Assembly (NCBI GenBank): GCA_902496455.1 | Contig: CABVAY010000033.1 | Location: 1 to 24,196, forward strand | Direction of reading: 5' to 3' | Source: an uncultured Collinsella sp. | GTDB taxonomy: Bacteria; Actinomycetota; Coriobacteriia; Coriobacteriales; Coriobacteriaceae | Length of the DNA: 24,196 nucleotides | In this document: positions 14,582 to 22,082 of the stretch, one piece after another | Layout of the letters: each line of letters starts with the position of its first letter | Numbering within the stretch: the stretch's first letter is position 1 | Notes under the pieces: model-generated | Database searches by the model: none | Told to the model about the DNA's origin: nothing | Seen by the model: only the letters and a program-made list of their open reading frames with translations | Program-made: the position numbers and the translations under genes

Positions 14582-15709
14582 TTAACGTACGATGGTGGTG
14601 TCGGAAGTTAACGGAGCCTTGCCCAGCACCAGGATGTTCTCGGGCGTGCCGCGAAGCTCGGTGTTGGTGGGAACCACGTTGTTCTTGTCCAGAATGGCAT
14701 TCTCGACGCGTGCGCCGCTCTTGATGATGCAGCTCTGGTTGATGATCGAGTTGGTCACCGATGCGCCCTCTTCGACCACAACGCCGCGCGACAGGATCGA
14801 GTTGCGCACAGTGCCCTTGATGATGCAGCCGGCCGAGATGATTGAGTTGCACGCGTGGCTGCCGGTCGCATAGCGCGAAGGCGGCACGTCGTGAGCCTTG
14901 GTCAGGATCGGGCGCTCGGGATCGAAGAGCTGGTCGGCCACGGTCTGGTCGAGCAGGTCCATGCTGCGGCGATACAGCGACTTCTCGCTAAACACGCCCA
15001 CGACCTCGCCCTTGTACTCGTAGCTGCACACGTCGATGTTGCCAAAGTCGCCCTGGAGTGCCTCGAGCAGGTCCAGATAGTCGGCGGCCTGGTAGTGGTC
15101 GATGATTTCGAGCAGCGTCTCGCGGTTGACGATGCAGCAGTCCATAGAAGCGTTATCGCCGTACACGACACCGGCGCTCACGCCCGTCAGGCGGCCGTTC
15201 TCGTTGATTTCCAGCTTGGTCTCGTCATCGACGTTGTGCGTGGCCTTGCAGTACACCACGGTCATCTGGGCACCGGAGTTCTCGTGCGCGTCGATGATGG
15301 TGTTGAGGTCCATGTTAAAGATGATGTTGGTGCCCATCATCACGACATAGGGCTTGTCCGAGCGCTGGAACAGCGTCTTGTTGGAGATGATGTCGCGCAG
15401 CAGGAAGCGCATGCCGCCCTTGGTGGTGCCATACGCGTTGCCGGGCACCATGAACAGGCCGCCCTTTTTGCGGTCCAGGCCCCAGTCCTTGCCCGAGCCC
15501 ACGTGGTCGATCAGCGAGCGGTAGTTGCCCGGCATGACGACGCCGACGGTCTTAATGCCGGCATTCATCATGTTAGACAGCGGAAAGTCGATCAGGCGGT
15601 AGCGGCCCAAAAACGGAACGGACGCGATGGGGCGGTCCTTGAGCAGCACGCTGCCGTAGGTCGAAGAGTAGTTAGCGGTGATGTAACCGATGGCCTTGCG
15701 ATTGATCAT
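14582..15709 (-). CDS. glgD: GlgD, non-catalytic-looking glucose-1-phosphate adenylyltransferase subunit
   Basis: GlgD is the GlgC paralogue found with GlgC in Firmicutes and some Actinomycetota, where it acts as a partner or regulator in a mixed complex. This 375-residue copy keeps the nucleotidyltransferase fold (RYRLIDFPLSNMMNAGI near 36-52) and the left-handed beta-helix. It lacks the LAGGxGxRL loop: the first strand reads ITANYSSTYGS. At position 128, where GlgC has the catalytic Asp of SGDHLYRMD, GlgD has Asn (GTNIIFNMD). It is therefore unlikely to be active alone. ATG 15709 follows the glgC stop codon by four bases and has AAGGGGG upstream; a longer reading from 15748 would overlap glgC. 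This implies coupled, near equal expression of the two subunits. Confidence 0.94.
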   Translation of the reverse strand: MINRKAIGYITANYSSTYGSVLLKDRPIASVPFLGRYRLIDFPLSNMMNAGIKTVGVVMPGNYRSLIDHVGSGKDWGLDRKKGGLFMVPGNAYGTTKGGMRFLLRDIISNKTLFQRSDKPYVVMMGTNIIFNMDLNTIIDAHENSGAQMTVVYCKATHNVDDETKLEINENGRLTGVSAGVVYGDNASMDCCIVNRETLLEIIDHYQAADYLDLLEALQGDFGNIDVCSYEYKGEVVGVFSEKSLYRRSMDLLDQTVADQLFDPERPILTKAHDVPPSRYATGSHACNSIISAGCIIKGTVRNSILSRGVVVEEGASVTNSIINQSCIIKSGARVENAILDKNNVVPTNTELRGTPENILVLGKAPLTSDTTIVR

Positions 15710-15713
15710 CGGA

Positions 15714-16862
15714 TCATTCCCCCTTCCCGATAACGACGTCATTTCCAACGACGGCCGTATCCTTGGTGGTATCGACAGAGCCGAGCTTCACGCCCTCTTC
15801 GACCGTGGAGTTCTCGCCCAAAATAGCGCGGCAGATGTGTGCGCCGCTCTTAACGTGCGCACCCGGCAGCAGCACGGAGTCCTCGACCACGGCGCGCTCC
15901 TCGATAATGACATCGGTCGAAAGGATCGAGTGGCGAGCGGTGCCGTAGATCTTGCAGCCGTTAGAGACCAGGCAGTCGTCCAGGCGGCCGTCCGGGCCAA
16001 TGTAGTGCGGGGGACGCGTGGTGATGTTGGACATGATGGGGAAGTGCTTGTCGAACAGATCGAACTCGGGGTTGTTGCCCAGCAGGTCCATCGAGGTCTC
16101 GTGGAAGCTGGCGATGGTGCCAACATCCTTCCAAAAGCCGTGGAACTCGTAGCTGTACAGGCGCTTGCCCTCGCCGAGCAGCTTGGGGATGATGTCCTTG
16201 CCAAAGTCGTGGCTCGAGCGCTGGTCCAGAGCGTCCTCCTCGAGCGCCTCGATCAGCACGTCGGCCGAGAAGATGTAGATGCCCATGGATGCGAGGTTCG
16301 AATCGGGCTTATCGGGCTTCTCGGTGAACTTGGTGATGCGGCCGTCCTCGGGGTCGGTGGTCAGGATGCCAAAGCGGCTGGCCTCCTCCCACGGCACGGG
16401 CATAACGCTCACTGTAAGGTCGGCGTTGTTCTCAATGTGCGTCTTGAGCATCTTGCGGTAATCCATGCGATACAGATGGTCGCCCGAAAGAATCAGGACG
16501 TACTTGGGGTCGTTGGCCTTGATGTAGTCGAGGTTCTGCGTAATGGCGTCGGCCGTGCCCGCATACCAGGCACCACCGGTCTGCGTCTCGTACGGCGGCA
16601 GGATTGACACGCCGCCGTCGCGGCTGTCCAGATCCCATGCCTCGCCGGAGCCCACGTAGGCATGCAGCAGGTAGGGGCGATACTGCGTCAAAACGCCCAC
16701 CGTGTCGATGCCCGAGTTGGAGCAGTTGGAGAGCGAAAAGTCGATAATGCGGAACTTGCCACCAAAGCTAACCGCCGGCTTAGCGATCTTTTGGGTGAGT
16801 GCCCCCAATCGGCTGCCCTGTCCTCCTGCGAGGAGCATCGCGATGCATTCTTTCTTACTCAT
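15714..16862 (-). CDS. glgC: glucose-1-phosphate adenylyltransferase
   Basis: GlgC makes ADP-glucose from ATP and glucose-1-phosphate, the committed step of bacterial glycogen synthesis. The 382-residue protein has the nucleotide-binding loop LAGGQGSRLGALT (11-23), the catalytic Asp D128 in SGDHLYRMDY, the FTEKP sugar-phosphate motif, and C-terminal hexapeptide repeats forming a beta-helix. The length is typical for the bacterial enzyme. AAGGAGAA stands just before ATG 16862. That start codon is paired in a short stem and overlapped by a small upstream frame (see 16855-16886). It is followed by glgD after four bases. Regulation by glycolytic intermediates is usual in the family but cannot be read here. 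Confidence 0.97.
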   Translation of the reverse strand: MSKKECIAMLLAGGQGSRLGALTQKIAKPAVSFGGKFRIIDFSLSNCSNSGIDTVGVLTQYRPYLLHAYVGSGEAWDLDSRDGGVSILPPYETQTGGAWYAGTADAITQNLDYIKANDPKYVLILSGDHLYRMDYRKMLKTHIENNADLTVSVMPVPWEEASRFGILTTDPEDGRITKFTEKPDKPDSNLASMGIYIFSADVLIEALEEDALDQRSSHDFGKDIIPKLLGEGKRLYSYEFHGFWKDVGTIASFHETSMDLLGNNPEFDLFDKHFPIMSNITTRPPHYIGPDGRLDDCLVSNGCKIYGTARHSILSTDVIIEERAVVEDSVLLPGAHVKSGAHICRAILGENSTVEEGVKLGSVDTTKDTAVVGNDVVIGKGE

Positions 16863-16886
16863 CGATTTCTCCTTCTGTCATCGATG
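16855..16886 (-). promoter_or_regulatory. glgC translation-start stem and eight-codon upstream ORF
   Basis: On the minus strand CATCGAT (16886-16880) and ATCGATG (16866-16860) form a 7-bp stem that includes the glgC start codon, with the Shine-Dalgarno AAGGAG in the 13-base loop. The upstream arm also provides an ATG (16881-16879) that opens an eight-codon frame, MTEGEIDE, ending in TAA (16857-16855) inside the start of glgC. TAAGGA stands about six bases before that ATG. Both features could adjust glgC translation; neither is proven. Confidence 0.35.
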
Positions 16887-16902
16887 TTCCTTAACCCATT
16901 AG

Positions 16903-16933
16903 CGACGGGCGCGGCGCAACGTCGCGCCCGTCG
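16903..16933 (-). promoter_or_regulatory. GC-rich hairpin between glgP and glgC, no U-tract
   Basis: CGACGGGCGCG (16903-16913) pairs perfectly over 11 bp with CGCGCCCGTCG (16923-16933), with a nine-base loop. On the minus strand CTAATGGGTTAAGG follows, so there is no U-tract for intrinsic termination. Like the glgD-glgA hairpin, it may set the relative amounts of the glgP and glgC parts of the transcript by limiting decay or transcription. Confidence 0.5.
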
Positions 16934-16968
16934 AGTAATGCCGTGCTGGCAAAGGGAGCTCGCGGCCT

Positions 16969-19395
16969 TTATGCGTGCCAGATCTCGTCGCGGTACTCGC
17001 GAATGGTGCGGTCGCTCGAGAACCAGCCGCTCGAGGCGGTGTTGAGCAGGGCCTTGCGGTTCCAGGTCTCCTGGTCGCCATAGCTGCCGGTGAGCTTCTC
17101 CCATGCATCCACGTAGCTGCGGAAGTCTGCCATGACCAGGTCGGGGTCGTTGTTGTTCATGAGCTCGTTGTAGATGCTCTCGAAGTTGCCCGAAAGACCC
17201 GCGAAGGTGTTGTCCTTGAGCTCGTCCATCACGCGGCCCAGGCGCTCACGGTCGCCGTTGAGGGTATCCCACGCAAAGTAGCTGTTGGATGCCCAGAGCT
17301 GCTCGACCTCGGGGGCGGTCAGGCCAAAGATGGCCTCGTTCTCGCGACCGGCCAGGTCGGCGATCTCGATGTTGGCGCCGTCGAGGGTGCCCAGCGTAAT
17401 GGCGCCATTCATCATGAGCTTCATGTTGGACGTGCCCGAGGCCTCCTTGCCGGCCGTGGAGATCTGCTCCGAGATCTCGGCGGCGGGGTAGATGAGCTGG
17501 GCGTTGCTCACACGGAAGTTGGGGATAAAGCAGACCTTCATGACCTCGTTCACGCGGGGGTCGTTGTTGATGACGTCGGCCACGGAGTTTATGAGGCGGA
17601 TGGTCTCCTTGGCAAAGGTGTAGCTCGAGGCAGCCTTGCCGCTAAAGATGAAGGTCGTCGGCGTCACGTGGAAGTTGGGATCGGCGATGCGACGGTTGTA
17701 GATGTCCATCACCTTCATGATGTTCATGAGCTGGCGCTTGTAGGCGTGGAAGCGCTTCACCTGAACGTCGAAGACGGTGTTGGGGTCGATGACCAAACCG
17801 GTCTCGGCCTTAACGTAGGCGGCAAGGCGCTCCTTGTTGGCGCGCTTGGAGGCACCCACGGCCTTCAGGAACTCGGTGTCGTTCTGGAACTCTTTGAGTT
17901 TCTTCAGCTCAAAGGCGTCCTTAAGCCAGCCATCGCCAATGGCCTCGGTCACGAGCTTGGCATAGGTGGGGTTTGCCTCCGCAAAGAAGCGACGGTGCGA
18001 GATGCCGTTGGTCTTGTTGTTGAACTTCTCGGGCGTTAAGGCATAGAAGTCCTTGAGCACGATGTTCTTGATGATGTCGGAGTGGATCTTTGCCACGCCG
18101 TTGACGCTGTGGCTGCAGATCACGGACAGGTTGGCCATGCGGATCTCGCCGTCCCACAGAATGGCGGTCTGGCGCAGACGCTCCTGCCAGCCCTCCTGCG
18201 TGGTGTCGAACGACTCGTGCCAACGACGGCTGATCTCGTCGATGATCTGGTACACGCGGGGGAGCAGCTTGGAGAACGTGCCGATGGGCCACTTCTCCAG
18301 AGCCTCGGGCAGGATGGTGTGGTTGGTGTAGCTCACGACCTGCGTCACGATGTTCCAGGCGTCGTCCCACTCAAGCTTCTTCTCGTCGATGAGGATGCGC
18401 ATGAGCTCGGGGCCGCACATGGCGGGGTGCGTGTCGTTGGTGTGGATTGCCACAAACTGCGGCAGCAGCTCCCAGTTAGCGCCATGCTCCTTCTCAAATG
18501 TGTCGAGCAGGCTGTAGATGCCGGCCGAAACAAACAGGTACTCCTGCTTTAGGCGCAGTAGACGGCCGTGCTCGCCGGCGTCGTTGGGGTAGAGGATGGC
18601 GCTGATGGCCTCGGCCTCGGCGCGCTCGGCGTCGGCCAGGGCGTAGTCGCCGCGGTTGAAGGCCTCCAGATTGAAGTGCTCCTCGACCGGCTCGGCAGCC
18701 CATACGCGCAGTTTGTTGACGGTCTCGCCGGCATAGCCCACCACGGGGATGTCATAGGGGACGGCCAGGATATCCTGCGTGTCCACCGTGCGGTAGAACG
18801 TGCGGCCGTTCTCCTCAAAGCCCTCGACGTGGCCACCAAATTTAATGGTCACGGCCTTGTCCTGACGACGGACCTCCCAGGGATAGCCATGAGTGAGCCA
18901 CTCGTCGGTGGCCTCGACCTGGCTGCCGTTGACGATCTCCTGCTTAAACAGGCCGTAACGGTAGCGCATGCCGTTGCCGTAACCGGCAATGCCCTCGGCT
19001 GCCATGGAATCCAGGAAGCACGCGGCCAGACGGCCCAAGCCACCGTTGCCCAGTGCCGGATCGGGCTCCTGGTTCTCGATGACGGACAGGTCAAAGCCCA
19101 TGTCGTCGAGCGCCTCGGCGACCATGTCGCGCACGCCAAAGTTAAGCAGGTAGTTGTCGAGCAGACGGCCGATCAAAAACTCGATCGAGAAGTAGTACAC
19201 GCGCTTCTTGCCCTCGGCGGTCGCACGGGCGTCACTCTTGGTGGCAACGGTGCGGGCCTTCTCGGCCACGAGCTTGGCCAGGGCGTTAAAGCGGTCGAGG
19301 TCGCTGGCGGCCTCGATGCTCTTGCCGCTAATGCTCATGACGGCATCGCGATAGAGCTCGGTAAACTCCTGCTTGTTGTCGAAGATCTTATTCAT
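16969..19395 (-). CDS. glgP: glycogen/starch/maltodextrin phosphorylase
   Basis: GlgP cleaves terminal alpha-1,4-glucosyl units of glycogen with phosphate and releases glucose-1-phosphate, the same compound that GlgC consumes. The 808-residue length is normal for GT35. The pyridoxal-phosphate lysine is K659 within EASGTSNMKLMMNG, and the conserved block VKRFHAYKRQLMN lies upstream of it. The N-terminal part contains GNGGLGRLAACFLDSMA, another family signature. GAAAGGAA precedes ATG 19395. The gene follows glgB after 94 bases that show no clear terminator, so the two are probably co-transcribed. It could act on glycogen or on maltodextrins; the operon context favours glycogen. Confidence 0.97.
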   Translation of the reverse strand: MNKIFDNKQEFTELYRDAVMSISGKSIEAASDLDRFNALAKLVAEKARTVATKSDARATAEGKKRVYYFSIEFLIGRLLDNYLLNFGVRDMVAEALDDMGFDLSVIENQEPDPALGNGGLGRLAACFLDSMAAEGIAGYGNGMRYRYGLFKQEIVNGSQVEATDEWLTHGYPWEVRRQDKAVTIKFGGHVEGFEENGRTFYRTVDTQDILAVPYDIPVVGYAGETVNKLRVWAAEPVEEHFNLEAFNRGDYALADAERAEAEAISAILYPNDAGEHGRLLRLKQEYLFVSAGIYSLLDTFEKEHGANWELLPQFVAIHTNDTHPAMCGPELMRILIDEKKLEWDDAWNIVTQVVSYTNHTILPEALEKWPIGTFSKLLPRVYQIIDEISRRWHESFDTTQEGWQERLRQTAILWDGEIRMANLSVICSHSVNGVAKIHSDIIKNIVLKDFYALTPEKFNNKTNGISHRRFFAEANPTYAKLVTEAIGDGWLKDAFELKKLKEFQNDTEFLKAVGASKRANKERLAAYVKAETGLVIDPNTVFDVQVKRFHAYKRQLMNIMKVMDIYNRRIADPNFHVTPTTFIFSGKAASSYTFAKETIRLINSVADVINNDPRVNEVMKVCFIPNFRVSNAQLIYPAAEISEQISTAGKEASGTSNMKLMMNGAITLGTLDGANIEIADLAGRENEAIFGLTAPEVEQLWASNSYFAWDTLNGDRERLGRVMDELKDNTFAGLSGNFESIYNELMNNNDPDLVMADFRSYVDAWEKLTGSYGDQETWNRKALLNTASSGWFSSDRTIREYRDEIWHA

Positions 19396-19489
19396 ACGTT
19401 CCTTTCCCCCGGGGATGGTTCTCCCGGAACGGTTATGACATGTATCCTACGCCCCCACGAGGCGGGTAATTACGGTGGTAACGCCTTTT

Positions 19490-21751
19490 TTACGCTTTCT
19501 TGGCAGGAGCCGTAACAGCAGCTGCCTTGGCCTTGGTAGCGGCCTTTTTGGTGACTGCCTTCTTGGTCGTGGTGGACTTGGCCGAAGCCTTGGCAGCGGG
19601 CTTGGCAGCCTTCGCCTTAGTCGGAGCCTTCTTAGCAGCCGCGGTCTTGGGCTTCACCGAGGACGCACGCTTGCGCGTCGCCTTCTTGGGCTTCTCGACC
19701 ACGGGCGGCTTGTAGCTGCTGGGGCCGCGGCGCTTAAGCACCACGCCTGCCAGGCCGGGCACCTTCATCTCGATGGAGTCCATCTGCCCGTTCCAGGGAT
19801 AGGGCTCGCTCGAGCAGGTGTAGGGCTCCTCACCGGCGTATCCGCTGCCGCCAAACTCGGGACGGTCGGAATCAAAGATGACCTCCCAGTCACCCTCGCG
19901 CGGCACGCCCACGCGGAAGCTCTCGTAGCTCGCCGGATCAAAGTTGATCAGGATCACCAGGTCGTCATCGACGTCCTCGCCCTGGCGCACAAAGCTCACG
20001 ATGGACTGTTTGGAGTTGTCCGCGTCGATCCAGGTAAAGCCGTCGTCGGTGTAGCCGCGCTCGTACAGGGCGGGCTCGGCGGTGTACAGGTGGTTGAGTG
20101 CCTTGATAAACGCCTGATGATGACGGTGGGTCTCGTACTCCTCGGTCAGGAACCACTGGATGGACTCGTAGTAGCGCCATTCAATAAACTGCCCGATCTC
20201 GTTGCCCATAAAGTTGAGCTTGGCTCCGGGGTGCATCATCTGGTAGAAGGCCAACGTGCGCAGGCCGGCAAACTGGCGCCACCAGTCGCCCGGCATGCGA
20301 CCGATGAGCGAGCACTTGCCATGCACGACCTCGTCATGGCTGAGCGGGCAAATGAAGTTCTCGGTAAAGGCGTACATGATGGAGAACGTGAGCAGGCCGT
20401 GGTTGCCGGGGCGCCACGGAAAATCGGTCTGCATGTAGTGCAGGGTGTCGTTCATCCAGCCCATGTCCCACTTGTAGTGGAAGCCCAGGCCGCCGTCCTG
20501 CGGCGGATAGGTCACGAGCGGCCACGCGGTGGACTCCTCGGCCATCATCATCACGTCGGGGTAGTGTGCCTCAACGGCGCAGTTGACCTGACGGATAAAT
20601 GCGCTAGCGTCCAGGTCCTCCTCGGTACCGTACTTGTTGAACTTCTTTTGGCCGGGATCGTCAATCCCAAAGTTGAGGTACAGCATGCTAGACACGCCGT
20701 CCATGCGAATGCCGTCTACATGGAAGTTCTCGAGCCAATACAGCACGTTGGAGACCAAGAAGGACCGGACCTCGCCACGGGCGAAGTCGAACTTGTGCGT
20801 GCCCCAGTTGGGGTGAATCTCGTGCTCAAACAGCATGTGGCCGTTAAAGGTGGCAAGGCCGTGGGAGTCGGCGCAAAAACCACCGGGCACCCAGTCCATG
20901 ATCACGCCGATGCCCGCCTCGTGGCATGCATCGATAAAGTGCATGAGCTGCTGCGGGTTGCCGTAGCGCGACGTGGCGGCGTAGTAGCCGGTCGTCTGGT
21001 AGCCCCAGGAGCCATCGAAGGGATGCTCCATAAGCGGCATGACCTCGATATGCGTATAGCCCATGTCGCGCACGTAGTCCACGAGCTCCACCGACAGGTC
21101 GTCGTAGGTGTAGAACTCGCCGCGCTGCGCGGGGAAGGGATCCATGGGGCCGGGGTAGTTGCCGTACTCGTCGGGATCGCCCTGCGGCGTGTCGCCGTGG
21201 CGCTTCCAAGAGCCAATATGCACCTCGTAGATGTTAAGCGGCTGCGACATGTGGTTGTGGCCGGCGCGGCGCTTGAGCCACGCGGCGTCGTTCCACTTGT
21301 AGCCATCGAGGGTCCACAGCACGCTCGCGGTACCCGGAGGGCACTCGGCCTTAAAGGCATACGGATCGGCCTTATAGAGCTTTTCGCCCTCGTTGGTCTC
21401 GATGAGATATTTATAGAGCTGGCCCTGCTCGGCGCCAGGAATAAAGCCTTCCCAAATAGAGCTCGTATGCACGGGCACCAGCGGGTTGGCTTCCTCATCC
21501 CAGTTGTTAAATTCGCCAATGACATGGACACTCTTTACGTCGGGCGCCCAAACGCAAAAGCGCCAGCCGCGCGTGCGCTGCTGCGTGTCGGGATGCGCGC
21601 CCATCTTTTCCCAGCTGCGCTCCCACATTCCAATGCCAAACAGGTAGACATCGTCCTTGGAGAGCTCCGGTGCGTGCGGAGCCGGTTTGCGGGTTGCGGG
21701 CTTTTTAGCCGTTGGCTTTAGCTTTGTATCGCTCACGTTTGATCCCATCAT
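19490..21751 (-). CDS. glgB: 1,4-alpha-glucan branching enzyme with polybasic C-terminal tail
   Basis: GlgB cuts an alpha-1,4 chain and re-attaches it through an alpha-1,6 bond. Counting from ATG 21751 (753 residues), a CBM48 module lies near 55-150 and the GH13 barrel follows. Nucleophile D351 is in GIRMDGVSSMLY, acid/base E405 in MMAEES, and H472-D473 in SHDEVVHGK. The first 30 residues are Lys/Pro-rich. Residues about 681-753 form a Lys/Ala/Thr/Arg-rich tail like that of GlgA. The start is uncertain: ATG 21751, ATG 21748 and GTG 21736 are all in frame, none with a strong Shine-Dalgarno, and a TTG at 21796 also keeps the frame. It is the first gene of the glycogen operon, behind a long leader and an operator-rich promoter. 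Confidence 0.95.
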   Translation of the reverse strand: MMGSNVSDTKLKPTAKKPATRKPAPHAPELSKDDVYLFGIGMWERSWEKMGAHPDTQQRTRGWRFCVWAPDVKSVHVIGEFNNWDEEANPLVPVHTSSIWEGFIPGAEQGQLYKYLIETNEGEKLYKADPYAFKAECPPGTASVLWTLDGYKWNDAAWLKRRAGHNHMSQPLNIYEVHIGSWKRHGDTPQGDPDEYGNYPGPMDPFPAQRGEFYTYDDLSVELVDYVRDMGYTHIEVMPLMEHPFDGSWGYQTTGYYAATSRYGNPQQLMHFIDACHEAGIGVIMDWVPGGFCADSHGLATFNGHMLFEHEIHPNWGTHKFDFARGEVRSFLVSNVLYWLENFHVDGIRMDGVSSMLYLNFGIDDPGQKKFNKYGTEEDLDASAFIRQVNCAVEAHYPDVMMMAEESTAWPLVTYPPQDGGLGFHYKWDMGWMNDTLHYMQTDFPWRPGNHGLLTFSIMYAFTENFICPLSHDEVVHGKCSLIGRMPGDWWRQFAGLRTLAFYQMMHPGAKLNFMGNEIGQFIEWRYYESIQWFLTEEYETHRHHQAFIKALNHLYTAEPALYERGYTDDGFTWIDADNSKQSIVSFVRQGEDVDDDLVILINFDPASYESFRVGVPREGDWEVIFDSDRPEFGGSGYAGEEPYTCSSEPYPWNGQMDSIEMKVPGLAGVVLKRRGPSSYKPPVVEKPKKATRKRASSVKPKTAAAKKAPTKAKAAKPAAKASAKSTTTKKAVTKKAATKAKAAAVTAPAKKA

Positions 21752-21812
21752 GACGCGGCAGCGTGTTGCCTTGGTGACTAGATGCGAAAGGTCCAAGGCT
21801 GCACGAATCGAA

Positions 21813-21862
21813 GGGACGGCGAAGTTTCAGTGATTCGTTCCACCTCGCGTGCTCGGTGGAAC
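21813..21862 (-). promoter_or_regulatory. two adjoining hairpins in the glgB leader
   Basis: ACGAATC (21813-21819) pairs with GATTCGT (21832-21838), and GTTCCACC (21837-21844) pairs with GGTGGAAC (21855-21862). The two stems share bases 21837-21838, so they abut or compete. They lie in a glgB leader of roughly 190 bases if the promoter at 21949-21978 is used. They might control glgB expression, but no known riboswitch class is recognised. Confidence 0.35.
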
Positions 21863-21948
21863 TTTCGGCAAAAACTACGATAACACCTGTACGTTAGTTT
21901 TATGGACGAAAGCGGATTTGCGGGGACGTTTAATCGGTAAGCGACATG

Positions 21949-21978
21949 TTTATACCACTGGCAGAATTGCCGTGGTAA
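21949..21978 (-). promoter_or_regulatory. candidate extended -10 promoter of glgB
   Basis: On the minus strand TGGTATAAA gives an extended -10 (TATAAA at 21954-21949 preceded by TGG). TTACCA (21978-21973) stands 18 bases upstream as a -35 with four of six matches. Both boxes overlap copies of the GTTT(T/A)ACCA motif, and between them lies an inverted repeat TACCAC-T-GGCA/TGCC-GTGGTA (21953-21977). A regulator binding here would compete with RNA polymerase. Confidence 0.5.
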
Positions 21979-21998
21979 AACTCTTGACAGTTTTACCA
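21973..21998. promoter_or_regulatory. operator-like inverted repeat TGGTAAAAC-N8-GTTTTACCA
   Basis: TGGTAAAAC (21973-21981) and GTTTTACCA (21990-21998) are perfect inverse copies separated by eight bases that contain part of TTGACA (21984-21989), a consensus -35 pointing toward the HAD gene. Half-sites of the same kind occur at 21948-21957 and 22053-22061. The symmetry and placement between two divergent promoters are those of a dimeric transcription factor site. The protein that binds it is not encoded in the window. Confidence 0.6.
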
Positions 21999-22061
21999 AT
22001 TAGGGTTTCAAAATTGTTAGCCTGACGTTTGATAAAACGTTTTTAGCAGGTTGTTTACCAT
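21984..22061 (+). promoter_or_regulatory. promoter/operator region of the HAD gene
   Basis: TTGACA (21984-21989) is a perfect -35, but the best -10 at a usable distance is only CAAAAT (22009-22014, 19-base spacer). A second option is TTCAAA (22007-22012) with GATAAA (22031-22036). AAAACGTTTT (22034-22043) is a palindrome with a central CG, as in LacI-family operators, and GTTTACCAT (22053-22061) repeats the local motif just before the ribosome-binding site. The region clearly holds control signals; the exact transcription start is unclear. Confidence 0.4.
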
Positions 22062-22082
22062 TTGACATCGAAAGGTTCGTTT

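Noticed and set aside
12195..14585. Open frame of 796 codons on the plus strand opposite glgA
   Set aside because: Antisense shadow created by the Lys/Ala/Thr codons and C-ending codons of glgA; the product is Leu/Gly/Arg-rich low complexity.
14855..18039. Several plus-strand frames opposite glgD, glgC and glgP
   Set aside because: All lie opposite confidently identified genes and show no start signals or motifs.
19475..21721. Open frame of 748 codons on the plus strand opposite glgB
   Set aside because: Antisense shadow; no Shine-Dalgarno sequence or family motif, and glgB has all catalytic residues.
21778..21999. 73-codon minus-strand frame upstream of glgB
   Set aside because: It covers the promoter, operator and leader hairpins, has no Shine-Dalgarno and no family resemblance.
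22062..22082. TTG start for the HAD gene
   Set aside because: GAAAGG lies downstream of it and is well spaced for ATG 22083.
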